From CAYPXN01 sp964470915 (GTDB lineage: Bacteria > UBA10199 > JADFYH01): DNA of 50,630 nt. The notes beneath the pieces are model-generated. The model worked only from the letters and a program-made list of their open reading frames with translations, had not been told where the DNA came from and did no database searches. This document shows, in pieces, positions 7,908 to 18,800 of the stretch (within the stretch, counting starts at the first letter, position 1; the number at the start of each line of letters is the position of its first letter). Where the stretch lies: assembly GCA_964470915.1 (NCBI GenBank), contig CAYYEM010000011.1:1-50630 (forward strand). The letters are read 5' to 3'. Position numbers and translations under genes: made by a program.

Positions 7908-8828
7908 ATGAAAAAAACACTTTTTTTACCGCTTGCGGGAACCCTCTTTGTGTCTTCATTACTCGCTGGATGCGGCATTAAACAAACTGCTGTAAATGTG
8001 ACCGCTCAAGTAATGGTTGCAGGAACTCCTGCTCTTGAAGAAGAAGAGGATGTCGCTTACGCCAATCAAGCCTCTCTCGCTTCTCTCAAAACTTTAGAAG
8101 CTATGCAGCGCAGCAATCCCAACGACTCTACAACACTTTTGCTGCTCGCAAGATCTTTTGGTTCTTACACCTTTGGTTTTGTTGAAAATGATATTTTGGA
8201 AGGTAAAGGTAATAACGAAGCTTTTGAAAAACTAGCGACCGAAAGAGCAAAGCGCTTTTATGGTCGTGGGAAAAAGTTCGGAATCATGCTGCTTTCCAAA
8301 AATGGCTCCTTCAAAAAAGCAGTCAATGGCCCCCTCGATGATTTTAAAAATGCCCTTAATAAGTTTGGCAAAAAAGATGTGCCGGCTCTTTTCTGGACCG
8401 CATTCAACTGGGGCAATCTCATCAATTTTTCAAAAGATTCTCCTGAAGCCATCATCGAACTCCCCAAAGTAGAAGCGATCATGCGTCGCGTAATTGAGCT
8501 TGATAACACCTACAATTTTTCAGGACCTCATCTTTTCTTGGGAGCTTTTTATGCTTCACGCCCTCCCATGCTGGGTGGACAACCTGAAGAGGCTAAAAAA
8601 GAATTTGAAATAGCGATCGAGCAAACAGGTGGAAAATATTACATGTCAAAAGTTTTGTATGCTCAGTTTTATGCTGTGCAAACTCAAAACAAAGGTCTCT
8701 TTGAAAGCTTGCTTAAGGAAGTTATCAATGCTGATCCTGCTATCATGCCAAGCCAACGATTAGCGAATGAACTCGCTATTCGCAGGGCACAAATTCTTCT
8801 TCAAAAAGAAAAACTGTTTTTTAACTAA
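7908..8828 (+). CDS. tatT: TatT-family TRAP-associated TPR lipoprotein
   Basis: 306 residues from ATG 7908. The N-terminus is a lipoprotein signal (MKKTLF, hydrophobic core, LLAGC) with Cys22 as the lipidated residue. The rest is helical TPR-like sequence with signatures of the TatT family (KTLEAMQRSNPNDSTTLLLLA, then GPHLFLGAFYASRPPMLGG). TatT is known from Treponema pallidum (Tp0956) as a trimeric lipoprotein that partners the TRAP substrate-binding protein. The next genes here are exactly such a binding protein and permease, so this is a TPAT operon. An in-frame TTG at 7899 would add three residues only. The protein probably sits on the periplasmic face of a membrane and may hand a hydrophobic ligand to the binding protein. 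Confidence 0.85.
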   Translation: MKKTLFLPLAGTLFVSSLLAGCGIKQTAVNVTAQVMVAGTPALEEEEDVAYANQASLASLKTLEAMQRSNPNDSTTLLLLARSFGSYTFGFVENDILEGKGNNEAFEKLATERAKRFYGRGKKFGIMLLSKNGSFKKAVNGPLDDFKNALNKFGKKDVPALFWTAFNWGNLINFSKDSPEAIIELPKVEAIMRRVIELDNTYNFSGPHLFLGAFYASRPPMLGGQPEEAKKEFEIAIEQTGGKYYMSKVLYAQFYAVQTQNKGLFESLLKEVINADPAIMPSQRLANELAIRRAQILLQKEKLFFN

Positions 8829-8847
8829 TTTTTAAAGGGAAACTAAT

Positions 8848-9861
8848 ATGAAAAAAATTAAAAAAATATTCTCGTCTACTCTGAGCTTGATTCTTTTGCT
8901 TTGTGCAGGATTAGCTCAAGCTGCCGAACATGAAATTAAGTTCTCAGTACTCGCGCCAGAAGGTTCAACTTGGGTTAATATCATGAAGGAGATGGATAAA
9001 GAACTTCAAACCGCTTCAGGTGGGAAGTTAGCTCTTAAGATTTATCCAGGGGGTGTTTCAGGGGATGAAAAAGACGTCATTCGTAAGATGAGAATTGGAC
9101 AAGTCCACGGGGCCGGTTTTACTGGAGTAGGTTTAGGAGATATTGTTCCTTCTGTAAGAGTTTTAGAACTCCCCATGCTCTTCAAAAACTACCAAGAAGT
9201 GGATTATGTTCGTAATAAACTCAGTAAAGATTTTGAAGCTCAATTTGACCAAAAAGGTTTCGTGCTTTTAGGTTGGGCTGAAGCAGGTTTCGTAAATATT
9301 TTTTCTAATAAACCCATTAAAAGCAAAGCTGACATGCAAGGCACCAAATGGTGGGCATGGGAAGGCGATCCTCTTGTAAAAGTAATGTATGAATCTCTTG
9401 GCATTGTTCCTATTCCCTTGGCTTTACCCGATGTATTAACTTCTCTTCAAACCAAGTTAATCGATGCAGTTTATGGTCCTCCTTTGGGTATTGTAGCATT
9501 GCAATGGTTCACCAAAACAAAATACATGACAGATCTCAATCTTGCTAATTCAACCGGTGCTATGATTATCACCAAAGCTGAATTTGCTAAACTTCCTGCA
9601 GATCAACAAAATCTTCTCAAAACAACCGCTGCAAAATATTCAAACAAGTTAATTCAATCGATTCGTCAAGATAACGCAAAATCAATTGCAACGCTCAAGA
9701 GCACTGGTATTCAATCTGTTCAAGTCGCTCCTGCTGATCAGGCTGAATTACAAAAATCTGCAGATGAAGTTCGTCCTAAACTCGTAGGCAAACTTTATTC
9801 TCAAGATTTGTTAAATAAGGTACAAAGCTATCTCGATGAATATAGAAAAGCGCATCCTTAA
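8848..9861 (+). CDS. dctP: TRAP transporter substrate-binding protein (DctP family)
   Basis: 337 residues with a Sec signal peptide (cleavage likely after AQA, near residue 26). The mature part has the DctP/TAXI-like fold pattern: KFSVLAPEGSTWVNIMKEM at the start, LKIYPGGVSGDEKDVIRKM, then LELPMLFKNYQEVDYV and KWWAWEGDPL. It matches the Tp0957/TatP type, with a long stretch of hydrophobic and aromatic residues rather than the usual sialic-acid-type arginine signature. AAGGGA stands before ATG 8848. It lies 19 bases after the TatT gene and 32 bases before the permease gene, so the three form one operon. The ligand is unknown; TPAT proteins are thought to bind hydrophobic organic acids. Confidence 0.9.
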   Translation: MKKIKKIFSSTLSLILLLCAGLAQAAEHEIKFSVLAPEGSTWVNIMKEMDKELQTASGGKLALKIYPGGVSGDEKDVIRKMRIGQVHGAGFTGVGLGDIVPSVRVLELPMLFKNYQEVDYVRNKLSKDFEAQFDQKGFVLLGWAEAGFVNIFSNKPIKSKADMQGTKWWAWEGDPLVKVMYESLGIVPIPLALPDVLTSLQTKLIDAVYGPPLGIVALQWFTKTKYMTDLNLANSTGAMIITKAEFAKLPADQQNLLKTTAAKYSNKLIQSIRQDNAKSIATLKSTGIQSVQVAPADQAELQKSADEVRPKLVGKLYSQDLLNKVQSYLDEYRKAHP

Positions 9862-9893
9862 TTATTAATTGTTTTAGATCATTTGAGCAATTC

Positions 9894-11584
9894 ATGAATT
9901 GCCCCTACCTTTATTTTATGATTATCAAAAAAGTCGACGACACATTATCAAAAATTGAAGGCTATCTACTCACCTCCTTTCTCATGATCATGATCGGCTT
10001 GGCTTTTTTGCAAGTCTTACTCCGTAATTTTTTTGATACGGGTGTGAGTTGGGCGGATCCCATCGTGCGCCACTTGGTGTTATGGGTTGGTTTTATCGGA
10101 GCGTCAGTCGCCACCAAAGACGATGGCCATTTGGCTATGGATCTGGTCTCAAGATTCTTGCCAGAAAAAATCAAAAAATCTTCGGCTTTTTTTGTACAAG
10201 GAGTGTCGGCTCTGGTTTGCGCACTCTTAACTCTTGCTTCCTACAAATTTGTTTTAGGAGAAAAGGAAAGTGGAAGCTTTTTAGTTCCTGGTGTTCCCTC
10301 TTATTGGGCAGTGGTGGTAATTCCTTTGGGATTTTACTTCATGAGTTTGCGCTTTGCCAGAAAAGCAGCATTCTGGCTGGCACCTATTGTGGGTGTTCTA
10401 CTACCTATCTTAGTTTTTGGGCCCCTTGTTCAAAGCTGGAGTTTTCTGCAAACTCTGTTACTCAAAGTTTCAAATTTAGTAAATTTGATTCCTACTGCAG
10501 GACCCGGTTTTTTACTGATTTGTATATTGATTGCCGCAGCAGGTTTACTGGGAGCTCCATTATTTGTCATTTTTGGATCCATCAGTTTGCTTGCTTTCCA
10601 AACTGCAGGCATTGATTCTTCCGCCACCATTATTGAAATGTATCGACTCGCTTCAGCTCCCACTTTAGTGGCTATTCCACTTTTTACTTTTGCTGGTTAT
10701 TTAATGGCTGAAAGTAAAACGCCTGAAAGACTCATCGCTATTGCTAAGCCCCTTTTTGGTTGGATGCCTGGTGGACTCGCAATCATGGCGATTGTCGCTT
10801 GCGCTTTCTTTACTGCCTTCACAGGAGCTTCAGGTGTTACCATTATAGCCCTTGGGGGACTGCTCTACCCCATTCTGTTGAAAGAAAAATATCCTGATAA
10901 TTTTTCGATGGGACTCGTCACTACATGCGGAAGTGTGGGTTTAATGTTCCCTCCTTCTTTGCCTCTTATTTTATTTGGTCTGATTAGCAGTACTAATATC
11001 GATCAACTTTTTATCGCAGGCATTGCTCCAGGTTTTTTAATTATTATGCTCTTGGCTGTTTACGGCATCATCGTAAATCGTAAAATCAAGGTTCAAAAAC
11101 ATCCTTTCTCTTTCAAAGAACTTAGTACAGCCATCAAAAAAGCGGGATGGGAAGTCCCACTTCCTTTCATTATTCTTTTTGGAATTTACGGGGGCTTCAT
11201 CACTGCTTCTGAAGCAGCTGCAGTGACTGCGGCTTATGTCTTTGTCGTGCAAGTCTTCATCTATAAAGACTTAAAACTCAGCACTGACGTCCCCCGCATT
11301 GCCAAGCAATCGATGGTACTGGTCGGAAGTATTGTGGTGATTTTTGCAGTGGCTATGGGCTTCACCAGCTATCTGATCGATGAACAAGTTCCCATGAAAT
11401 TGTTAGACTGGATTCGTAGTTACATCACCAGTCGAGGAATGTTCTTGTTAGTTTTGAACATCTTTCTTTTGATTGTTGGTTCTTTGATGGATATTTTCTC
11501 AGCTATTATCGTTGTGGTGCCTCTCATCATTCCTATTGCGAAAGAATTTGGTGTAGACCCTATTCATTTGGGCATCATCTTTCT
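9894..11584 (+). CDS. Fused TRAP permease DctQ-DctM, 3' end in gap
   Basis: About 563 residues visible. Residues about 1-165 are the small subunit DctQ (four membrane segments, with NFFDTGVSWADPIVRHLVLWVGFIG). Residues from about 185 on are the large subunit DctM (GAPLFVIFG, IPLFTFAGYLMAES, FTAFTGASGVTIIALGG, GLMFPPSLPLILFG). The two are joined in one chain, a common arrangement in TPAT and TAXI systems. The sequence stops at the gap inside the last DctM segments (DPIHLGIIF), where roughly 60 residues are missing. The bases after the gap (GCCGATAACTAG) should not be read as its C-terminus; they look like a promoter -10 box. Start 9894 or the in-frame ATG 9918 are both possible. Confidence 0.9.
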
Positions 11585-11684
11585 NNNNNNNNNNNNNNNN
11601 NNNNNNNNNNNNNNNNNNNNNNNNNNNNNNNNNNNNNNNNNNNNNNNNNNNNNNNNNNNNNNNNNNNNNNNNNNNNNNNNNNNN
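11585..11684. other. Assembly gap (100 N)
   Basis: A run of exactly 100 N that removes the end of the TRAP permease gene and the region where the -35 element of the following gene would lie. Confidence 0.95.
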
Positions 11685-11692
11685 GCCGATAA
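11685..11692 (+). promoter_or_regulatory. Sigma-28-like -10 box for the first EF-hand giant
   Basis: GCCGATAA, an exact match to the sigma-28 -10 consensus, begins at the first base after the gap. Its -35 partner would be inside the gap and cannot be checked. The start of transcription would be near 11699, giving a leader of about 90 nt to ATG 11790. Confidence 0.45.
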
Positions 11693-11721
11693 CTAGGGGG
11701 ATACTTAACGTAGGGCCTTTG

Positions 11722-11746
11722 CCTAGTATGCACGAACTAGGTTTTT
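11722..11746 (+). terminator. Weak terminator-like hairpin with T-run
   Basis: CCTAGT (11722-11727) pairs with ACTAGG (11736-11741) across an 8-nt loop and is followed by TTTTTC. The stem is only 6 bp. It could end the TRAP operon, but it lies downstream of the GCCGATAA box at 11685 and so inside the expected leader of the next gene, where it may act as an attenuator. A second stem follows (TTTTCTTG 11743-11750 with CAAGAAAA 11759-11766). Confidence 0.4.
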
Positions 11747-11789
11747 CTTGTTTTTATTCAAGAAAAGAGGTCTCAAATGGAGGCACACG

Positions 11790-14700
11790 ATGGCACCCCC
11801 CGTAAAAACTGGCGGCCCAGCGCCCGCATGTCAAGACAACTTAAGCCCAATTGATTTCGCTCCTTTTAATCAGCTCCCCAAATTAGGTGATCTGCATAAG
11901 CTGAAACAACGCGACGTATCTGTTAAAACAATTTACAACATGCTGGACGTAGCTCACAAAATGGATCAAGAATTGGGGAACCAAGATGGAAAACTTGATT
12001 CAACTGAAGTAGACGCTTTTTTAAAAAAGTTGCCTGAAAATCAAGAGTTCTTTGACACCTGCACTTTTATGGCTCAGTTCCGAAATTTTTCGAGTCATGC
12101 TCCAGCATTGAAAGCCGAACTCGAAAAGCCTCTCGATCAAGCATCAGTGGATTTAAACTTTTTTAGGGCATTGCCTTTTCTAGACAAATTTCCAGTATTC
12201 GACCCCAAATCAAATGAAATATCCAATCCGATTACTATAAAACAAAAAATTACTGATTCACCACTGCCTGCAAAACTTAAAGAGCTTCTTTTAAAAAATG
12301 AAGAGTTAATCTATCTTTACTACACAGCTCAAATTTATTTGACTCATTATTCACACAAAGATCCAAATCTTTTTTCAGTAGAGGATGCTCAGGCAAATTT
12401 GTCTAAAATGGGAATTAGCAATGTTGAAGCGGTTGAATTGCTTTACGACGTGAGGTCAGCCGCTCTCCACACTGCCTCCCAAGCTTTTGCTATACGAGAT
12501 GAGTTAAGCTTAGAAGCCGCTCCAGGCTTACTGGATATAAGCAGTATTATTATTCTGAGTGAATTAGTTCCTCAATTTGCACATGCCAGCCCACTTTTAT
12601 CGGCTTTCATTTCTTCAGCATTTCCAAACGGTCAACCCGGGCCTGAAGTTCAAGATCGTATTATTACTTTAGAAGAATTTAAAAATTTCCAAGGGATTCA
12701 AGAGTATCTTAAATTGAGTGGCAAAAGCCCCGAACAAGCATTTCAATCTCTTCAAGCCATTGGCCCTAACTTAAACCTACCGGTTAGCTTATGGCCCGAG
12801 GAGCTGAAAGAAACTTATGGTAAAATGGATCAGGCTTCCCAATCAAAGCTAGACGCACTCATGCAGCTTCCCGTTGAAACCCAACAAATGGATTATATGT
12901 TGCGCATGATGGAAGCTGAAAGTCTTTCAAAATACCAACAAGAAAAAATGGATCATTCGGGCAGTGGTCGTTTATTTATTTCAGCAGTCAGCTATGTCGT
13001 AACTTTAGGCAATTGGAGTTGGCAGGATTATTTCAAAAACAAGCGTCCTCAAGCTCATAAAGACATGCGCGATTCTGCCATTGGAGAATTTAAAAAAGCC
13101 ATCCGTGAAAATAATTTTAAGACTTTGGATGAAGCAACTGGATGGTTCGCAAGCAACAAAGCAGATGCGCACCAGGTTTTGATCAATGATTGTCATTATA
13201 ATAAATGGATGGGTCTTGCTAAAATGACCCAAAACATCGACCGCAACCGAGAATTACTTAAGTTAGCAGAAGAATTCAGAGTGGGAGATTTTAAACTTTG
13301 GGAATCTGATCTGTTCCCTTCTCCTCGTCTGGGCAAAGGTGGATGGTGGGATCGAGCCTTCGAATCTAAAAACTGGGTTTGGGGTAAAAGCCCTGAAATT
13401 GTAATGGCCCTATCTTTAAATAATTACATTACCGTTGCTACTCCGAATAACTTTGCGGTGTTAAACCATCCTGACTTTAGCTTATTAGCAGCTCAAATTC
13501 CTCAAGATAAAAGAGCTGCATTTACAAGTGTTTTAGAAAAAATTTCACAAGGTGAAGAGGTTCAAAACACAGAGATTCAAGCTGCGCTGAATGTGCCAGA
13601 ACTCAGCCCTGAAGGTCAGGCTGAGCTTATGACCCAGATCCGTACTGAAATAGTTAAAACACAAAACCAAAAGGCAATTCAGAATAATAAATTTCAGGCA
13701 GAATATAATAAGCTTTCCCCCGAACAAAAACAAAAAGCAGAACAATTAGTAGGAACCGTCATGCAGCTTTTTGTGGATCCAATGAATCCAATGGATCCTG
13801 CAAGAGTCAAAATGGCAGTCGAATCTCTTGATAGCACTCTATCTCAAATAGCAGGGGTGGATATCTCAAAAGAAAAACAACTGGTCATGGGTATTGCAGG
13901 AAAAGAATTCCCAGAATCTTTCAAAAAAGTTCTTATTGAATCATTAGGACAAATGAAGCGTGTGGAAGGGAGTCAAAAACCAGCGACTGCTTTAGAAGCT
14001 TTATTTAGAGAAGCTCAATTCCAAAATCCTGTCAGAGCACGTGAGTTATTTAACCTTCCACGGCCCACAGAGGAACAACAAGCTGAATTCATTGAGATGC
14101 TCAAGGCATCATCATTAAGCAATGAAAACAAACAAACTTTTTTGGCTATTTTAATTACTCAACCTAACTCTCTCATTGCAGAAAAAGCTGAAGAAAACGG
14201 TCTGGCAATCATAGGCAGTGTGAAAAATCCTAAAACAGGTGAATACAGCATGCCTATAGATCCGCTAACACATGAATATAATACGAGCTTTAGCGGGAAT
14301 GTACATTCTGCACAACACACCACTTTAGCGAGAAGCCTTTTTGGAGTAGGAGCTTATGCAGCACCCACATTAGTCGGTGGTAGTGCGGGACATGCCCTGT
14401 TCACATCCATTCGAAATTACAGCACTATCCCTCTGGAAGAAATTACAGGAGTTCGGCGTTGGATTATCCCGGGTCGCACCTTTCATCGTCTTGGCAACTC
14501 AGGTGCTGGCAGAATACTAGGAAACCCTGTTGCAGGCACGATTATTGGTGGTTTGCTTGGAAGTGCCTTCACCGTATCTCCTTACGGAGAGAGTCTTCGC
14601 CAATTTGCTTATGATGGAATTAATTATCCTTATTACCCTTGGTCCGATATGGCTGTCATGAATGCTCCAAGAGAAGGGGTAAATCTCTATCTCAACATGG

Positions 14701-15653
14701 CAGCTTCCTTGCAAGGCATGGATGCTGTTTTAGGAGGCGCAAAAACTGTTGGCACACTTGAACTAGGCACACGCCTGGGTAATGGTTGGAGAGCTTTAAA
14801 TGTGGGTGGTCGTTTAGCTCAACGCTTAGAAGGGAAATTACCTCCTAAAATGCTTGAATGGTTACGCGGTGGAACGGGTATCAATACGATTCAATTAGGC
14901 TCTGCTTGGAGATCAGCTGGCAATGCTTTCTTAGGTAAAACAGAAGCTCAAATCACAGAAGAAGTTTTAAAAGGGGCTGATGTCGCAGGTGCGAAATGGG
15001 CCGCAGATGTTCCTGAGTTAGCAAGTGCTGAACGCGTTTGGGCAAAGCAAGCTTATGGTAAAGCTCAGCAAGATTTAGTAACGACTCGAAATTGGTTTAC
15101 TTCTCAAAGTCCACAAGCTCAGCGTTTTACCGAAATACAAGATGCTCTCGCTAACCCAGCCTTACAAAGTGCTGAGAGACTCGCCCTTCAAATGGAAATG
15201 AGAACCCTGTCTACCCAAATCTCTCCGAATGCATTACAACGGCTTCAAATGGTAGATTCAAGAGTACGTAGCCTTGAAATCTTGGGCAAAGTGGGACGTG
15301 ATCCTTATTTCTCTTCAAGCATTTTAAAACGAGCTAAAGAATGGATGGAAAAAGGAATTCAAACAGGAGATGTCGCCTTACAGGAAAGAGCTTGGCTTTA
15401 CTTGCAAAAAGGGGCGGTACAATACGTACAACTCCCCTCATTAGCTATGCATAATAATGGAACGGCTAAATTCATGTTATGGATGCTCTTTAATGAAAAA
15501 GGGGATGAGGCGACACGATCTGTGATGCCCATTATAACAAAATTTCCCGAAAATATTGCTCCTGGAGCTATTATTCCTCCTCAGCCCTTAAACATCGGGA
15601 ACCTCCCTGCTTTAAATAAATACGGGAGAGCTCCTGCTGTAACACCCAAGTAA
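11790..15653 (+). CDS. Giant unknown protein with an EF-hand-like motif (first of pair)
   Basis: 1287 residues from ATG 11790, which has a strong GGAGG seven bases upstream; an in-frame ATG at 11748 lacks one. There is no signal peptide. Near residues 58-75 stands DQELGNQDGKLDSTEVD, which looks like a degenerate EF-hand loop. Residues about 100-800 are helical, polar and rich in Glu, Gln and Lys. After about residue 850 the chain becomes Gly/Ala-rich with hydrophobic stretches (SLFGVGAYAAPTLVGGSAG, AGTIIGGLLGSAF) that could enter or lie on a membrane. I do not recognise any family. It is next to a second giant protein with clear EF-hands and similar length and layout, separated by a terminator, and both have sigma-28-like promoters. 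A structural or secreted Ca-responsive role is a guess. Confidence 0.85.
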   Translation: MAPPVKTGGPAPACQDNLSPIDFAPFNQLPKLGDLHKLKQRDVSVKTIYNMLDVAHKMDQELGNQDGKLDSTEVDAFLKKLPENQEFFDTCTFMAQFRNFSSHAPALKAELEKPLDQASVDLNFFRALPFLDKFPVFDPKSNEISNPITIKQKITDSPLPAKLKELLLKNEELIYLYYTAQIYLTHYSHKDPNLFSVEDAQANLSKMGISNVEAVELLYDVRSAALHTASQAFAIRDELSLEAAPGLLDISSIIILSELVPQFAHASPLLSAFISSAFPNGQPGPEVQDRIITLEEFKNFQGIQEYLKLSGKSPEQAFQSLQAIGPNLNLPVSLWPEELKETYGKMDQASQSKLDALMQLPVETQQMDYMLRMMEAESLSKYQQEKMDHSGSGRLFISAVSYVVTLGNWSWQDYFKNKRPQAHKDMRDSAIGEFKKAIRENNFKTLDEATGWFASNKADAHQVLINDCHYNKWMGLAKMTQNIDRNRELLKLAEEFRVGDFKLWESDLFPSPRLGKGGWWDRAFESKNWVWGKSPEIVMALSLNNYITVATPNNFAVLNHPDFSLLAAQIPQDKRAAFTSVLEKISQGEEVQNTEIQAALNVPELSPEGQAELMTQIRTEIVKTQNQKAIQNNKFQAEYNKLSPEQKQKAEQLVGTVMQLFVDPMNPMDPARVKMAVESLDSTLSQIAGVDISKEKQLVMGIAGKEFPESFKKVLIESLGQMKRVEGSQKPATALEALFREAQFQNPVRARELFNLPRPTEEQQAEFIEMLKASSLSNENKQTFLAILITQPNSLIAEKAEENGLAIIGSVKNPKTGEYSMPIDPLTHEYNTSFSGNVHSAQHTTLARSLFGVGAYAAPTLVGGSAGHALFTSIRNYSTIPLEEITGVRRWIIPGRTFHRLGNSGAGRILGNPVAGTIIGGLLGSAFTVSPYGESLRQFAYDGINYPYYPWSDMAVMNAPREGVNLYLNMAASLQGMDAVLGGAKTVGTLELGTRLGNGWRALNVGGRLAQRLEGKLPPKMLEWLRGGTGINTIQLGSAWRSAGNAFLGKTEAQITEEVLKGADVAGAKWAADVPELASAERVWAKQAYGKAQQDLVTTRNWFTSQSPQAQRFTEIQDALANPALQSAERLALQMEMRTLSTQISPNALQRLQMVDSRVRSLEILGKVGRDPYFSSSILKRAKEWMEKGIQTGDVALQERAWLYLQKGAVQYVQLPSLAMHNNGTAKFMLWMLFNEKGDEATRSVMPIITKFPENIAPGAIIPPQPLNIGNLPALNKYGRAPAVTPK

Positions 15654-15694
15654 CCTTAAAATTGACTTGGGGGCACACACCCCAATAGAGAGCT

Positions 15695-15740
15695 CCCGAA
15701 GCTTTTTGTTATTTAAAAAAGCTTCGGGGCTTTTTTTATT
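15695..15740 (+). terminator. Strong rho-independent terminator
   Basis: CCCGAAGCTTTTT (15695-15707) pairs perfectly over 13 bp with AAAAAGCTTCGGG (15716-15728), followed by GC and a run of seven T. It ends the first giant gene. A small extra stem (TTGGGG/CCCCAA) precedes it at about 15667-15685. Confidence 0.85.
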
Positions 15741-15746
15741 CAAGAA

Positions 15747-15773
15747 GCAACTTTTATTTTTTATAGACGATAA
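15747..15773 (+). promoter_or_regulatory. Sigma-28-like promoter for the second EF-hand giant
   Basis: GCAACTTTT (15747) is followed by GACGATAA (15766-15773), with 17 nt from AAC to the -10-like box. It sits directly behind the terminator of the previous gene, as expected for an independent promoter. The leader to ATG 15882 would be about 100 nt. Confidence 0.5.
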
Positions 15774-15844
15774 AGCTTATTACAGTGGATTGTGATCAGA
15801 TTTGGCCTATCCGGATTAAGTTCTGCTTACTTTCCACACGACAT

Positions 15845-15881
15845 AAGGGGCACTTTACTCAAACTAACACAGGTGCCTTTT
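15845..15881 (+). promoter_or_regulatory. Hairpin abutting the start codon of the second giant
   Basis: In RNA, AAGGGGCAC (15845-15853) can pair with GUGCCUUUU (15873-15881) over 9 bp, two of them G-U. The 3' arm ends at the base before ATG 15882 and covers part of the AGGTG ribosome-binding site. It could limit translation. Confidence 0.4.
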
Positions 15882-18800
15882 ATGACGATTGATCTTCGTG
15901 TTACCCGCTATTTACCTCGAGAATTCTTCGAAAACAATCTTGATTGCTTAGCCCTGAATGTTGCCAATGAAGCTGACATCGATGGCAACAATCAACTCAA
16001 TGTAGTTCGTCTGGGTGAAGGTACCCAACAAATTTCCATCAATGAAGTTGAATATAATTTATTCCGTTTCAATCTTTACAGACAAGCCAGCAGTGAAAAT
16101 AATGATGAGAGAAGAAACCAAATATTGGCCCTTCTCCAAAACCCGAGAGAATGTTTACAAAATTTTGTCAGACTAAAAAATGCGGGGCAACTCAACGCTC
16201 TTGAACGTGAAGCCCAAGCTTGGCTGCCTAGAACTGATTCTGCAGTAGAACAATTCTTAGCCACACAAGTGTTTTCTCTTCGAACTTATCATCAAACTCC
16301 TCAAACTTTCAGAGATCATATTGCACCAAATTATTTTAGAAATCTTGCAAGTGTCGCCACTTACAATCGTGATGATAACGAAGAAGTGAGCCTCGAAGAA
16401 GTGGCGGGTGCAATCCGACAAGAAACACAAGCCCAACTTCGACAATCCGAGCAAATTATTCAAAATAATTTTAATGAGGCAGATTCAAACCACGATCATA
16501 AAATCACTCTCGAAGAACTAAAAGCCACTGAACATATCGATGCCAATGATAGAAACGCTAACGAACGAATTGAAGCTGCCTTTAATCGTTTGGATAGCGA
16601 TCATAATCATGAACTCGATATCAATGAATTCAGGGCTTCCTCTCCTATTGAAAATCCCAGTGAACAAGATTATCGAACTCTTGCTCAAATACTTCTTTTA
16701 AAAGCAAATTCGGAACTCAGACAAGCTCAGGAAAGACTTGCTCGTGACCCTGAAAACTTCAGAGATATTGATCGACTTTCATCTCGCCTCTCTACCTTTG
16801 ATTTGGAATATCTTCAAAACTTAGACTCTACGACAAAAAATAATAATAATACTTTTCGTTTACTGAGCTGGATGCAAAGCCAAAACGGTGGACAAAACAT
16901 TCTCACTCATCAAAGAGCGGATGCTTTGTTATCTAGTTCAGCCCTGGATCTTCATCTATTAATAAGCAACCTCTCAGGCTTGTGTGAACTTCTACAAAAT
17001 AACAATTCAGAAAATGGGAATCCAAATCCTGCTGATGTAGAATTTATTCAGAACTTTATTCGACGTTTTAGAGCTTTTCCTCAGCACATTCTTACTGAAG
17101 ATGATTTGAGACTTCGTGTTCTATCAAATAGCCCTCTTTCAGTAGGAGAATTAGGGAGAACTCTGCAACGTCTCTTTGGACAACTTGAAAGTCAATTACC
17201 TGCTCCTATTTTAGCTCAATTGAGCAGAAACATCCAAAGCTCCCTCGGACCTTTGCTGATGTTGGCCGGTGAAGATGGAATTCTTAATCGCGAAGAAATT
17301 GATGCTCTTCTAAACCGTAGAAGACTTTCTATTGTATTTAGAAGTATTCAAAATGAAGTTCATAATCCTGAAATCAACAACATCTTGACACGAAAAAGTG
17401 CTGAAATAGAAAGCGGCAGGCTAACAGGCACTGTTGAAGAAATTTTAACTCAAGTTCGACCTGAGTTAAGAAGACAACATATTTCTGACTCTGATATAAA
17501 TCACCTCTTTGATCAAATCCGAACTCAAATGAGAAGAAGCTCTGATCTTCAAGAACAAGAAAGACCTCATTTTCTAGTTCCTCTCTGGACCCAGTTTGAG
17601 GAAACAAAAACACAAAACCAAGAGGCTCAAGTTTATAATCTTACTGTAAGTGAATCTCATCGAAAAATTGATGGCAATCAATTTTTAGCAAGGGCTCTGA
17701 TTCAATATGCCTACTTGCAACCTTCAAATATTTTACAAACTATTCAACAAACAGAACGTCGTGAATTATTGTATTTGGTTGAAAGAGTAGCTGATGGCAT
17801 TCACGATCGAGCTCGTTCCCACGCGGGAGATGGTATCCCTGGGGTGCTTCATTACATGACCTATCCCCTACATTGGCTGGGAGGCTATACTTGGCGTGAG
17901 CGAGTCGCTCATCATGCCGATGAAGCCCACCAAAAAAGATTGGCCGCGGTCAATGCTTTAAGAGGTGTTTTAGCAAACTCTTCTTATTCCAGCTTAAGAG
18001 AAGCCATCTCTCATCTTGAAAATTCTGAGCATCAAAGAATTTTAAGTGAAGAACTCCATGTAAAAGAATTAGAAAGAATTTATTACATCCCTAACTCTCG
18101 TGAGCAGGAAGAAGCTTATATTCGCTTTGCTACCCACACCCTTCGGGGTCAGGTAAATCCGGAAAATGGTATTATAGCTGCCTTTCGAAGCCGTTTTGCT
18201 ATTAATAATATTCACTCTGCAGGAGATTTAGCTCTCAACCATTGGCAGCTTCGTAATGGCCCCGCAGCGGCAACTATTTATGACCGTTTAATCAATTATT
18301 CTGAACATGCTCAAATTCATAGTCGTGCCAGCGCGAGCCGATTTGATTTACGAGGCAATGGAGGAGATCTGAATCCCATGCATTGGAGTCAGGATTTTTC
18401 TGATGACGAAGCCAGCTTGGATGGGATTTGGGATAGTTTAGGCCAGCAAGTAATGCTTTTTGGAATAGGTTCAGCAATCATCAAAGGTTTAGGTTATGGA
18501 TTTGGATTAGGGGGTCCTGCAAGCCAGTTGCTTACGGGAGTTGAATTTGCAAGCAGATGGAGAAATCATCCTCACTGGGCCATCCGCTATTTAACTTACT
18601 GGCCCGTCCGTACTCTCTCCTGGGCATTGACTTTGCCGATGCATCGCAATCTTTCTGCTGCAGAAGTAGAAATTGTAAACTCCAATGTGCTTCGTTATGC
18701 CCAAAGTACACAATGGGGTAGAATACCTTTATTAAGAGCTCTGCCTGGTTTTATTCAAAGTCAAAGAGCTAACCTTGAAGTAGGGCGATTACTCTTTCAC

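Noticed and set aside
11585..11696. End of the TRAP permease as a short Ala-Asp-Asn tail after the gap
   Set aside because: The gap size is arbitrary, and the bases after it look like a promoter. The true C-terminus is missing.
12594..12603. TTATCGGC (GCCGATAA on minus strand) within the first giant gene
   Set aside because: Coding sequence, no AAC partner, no minus-strand gene downstream.
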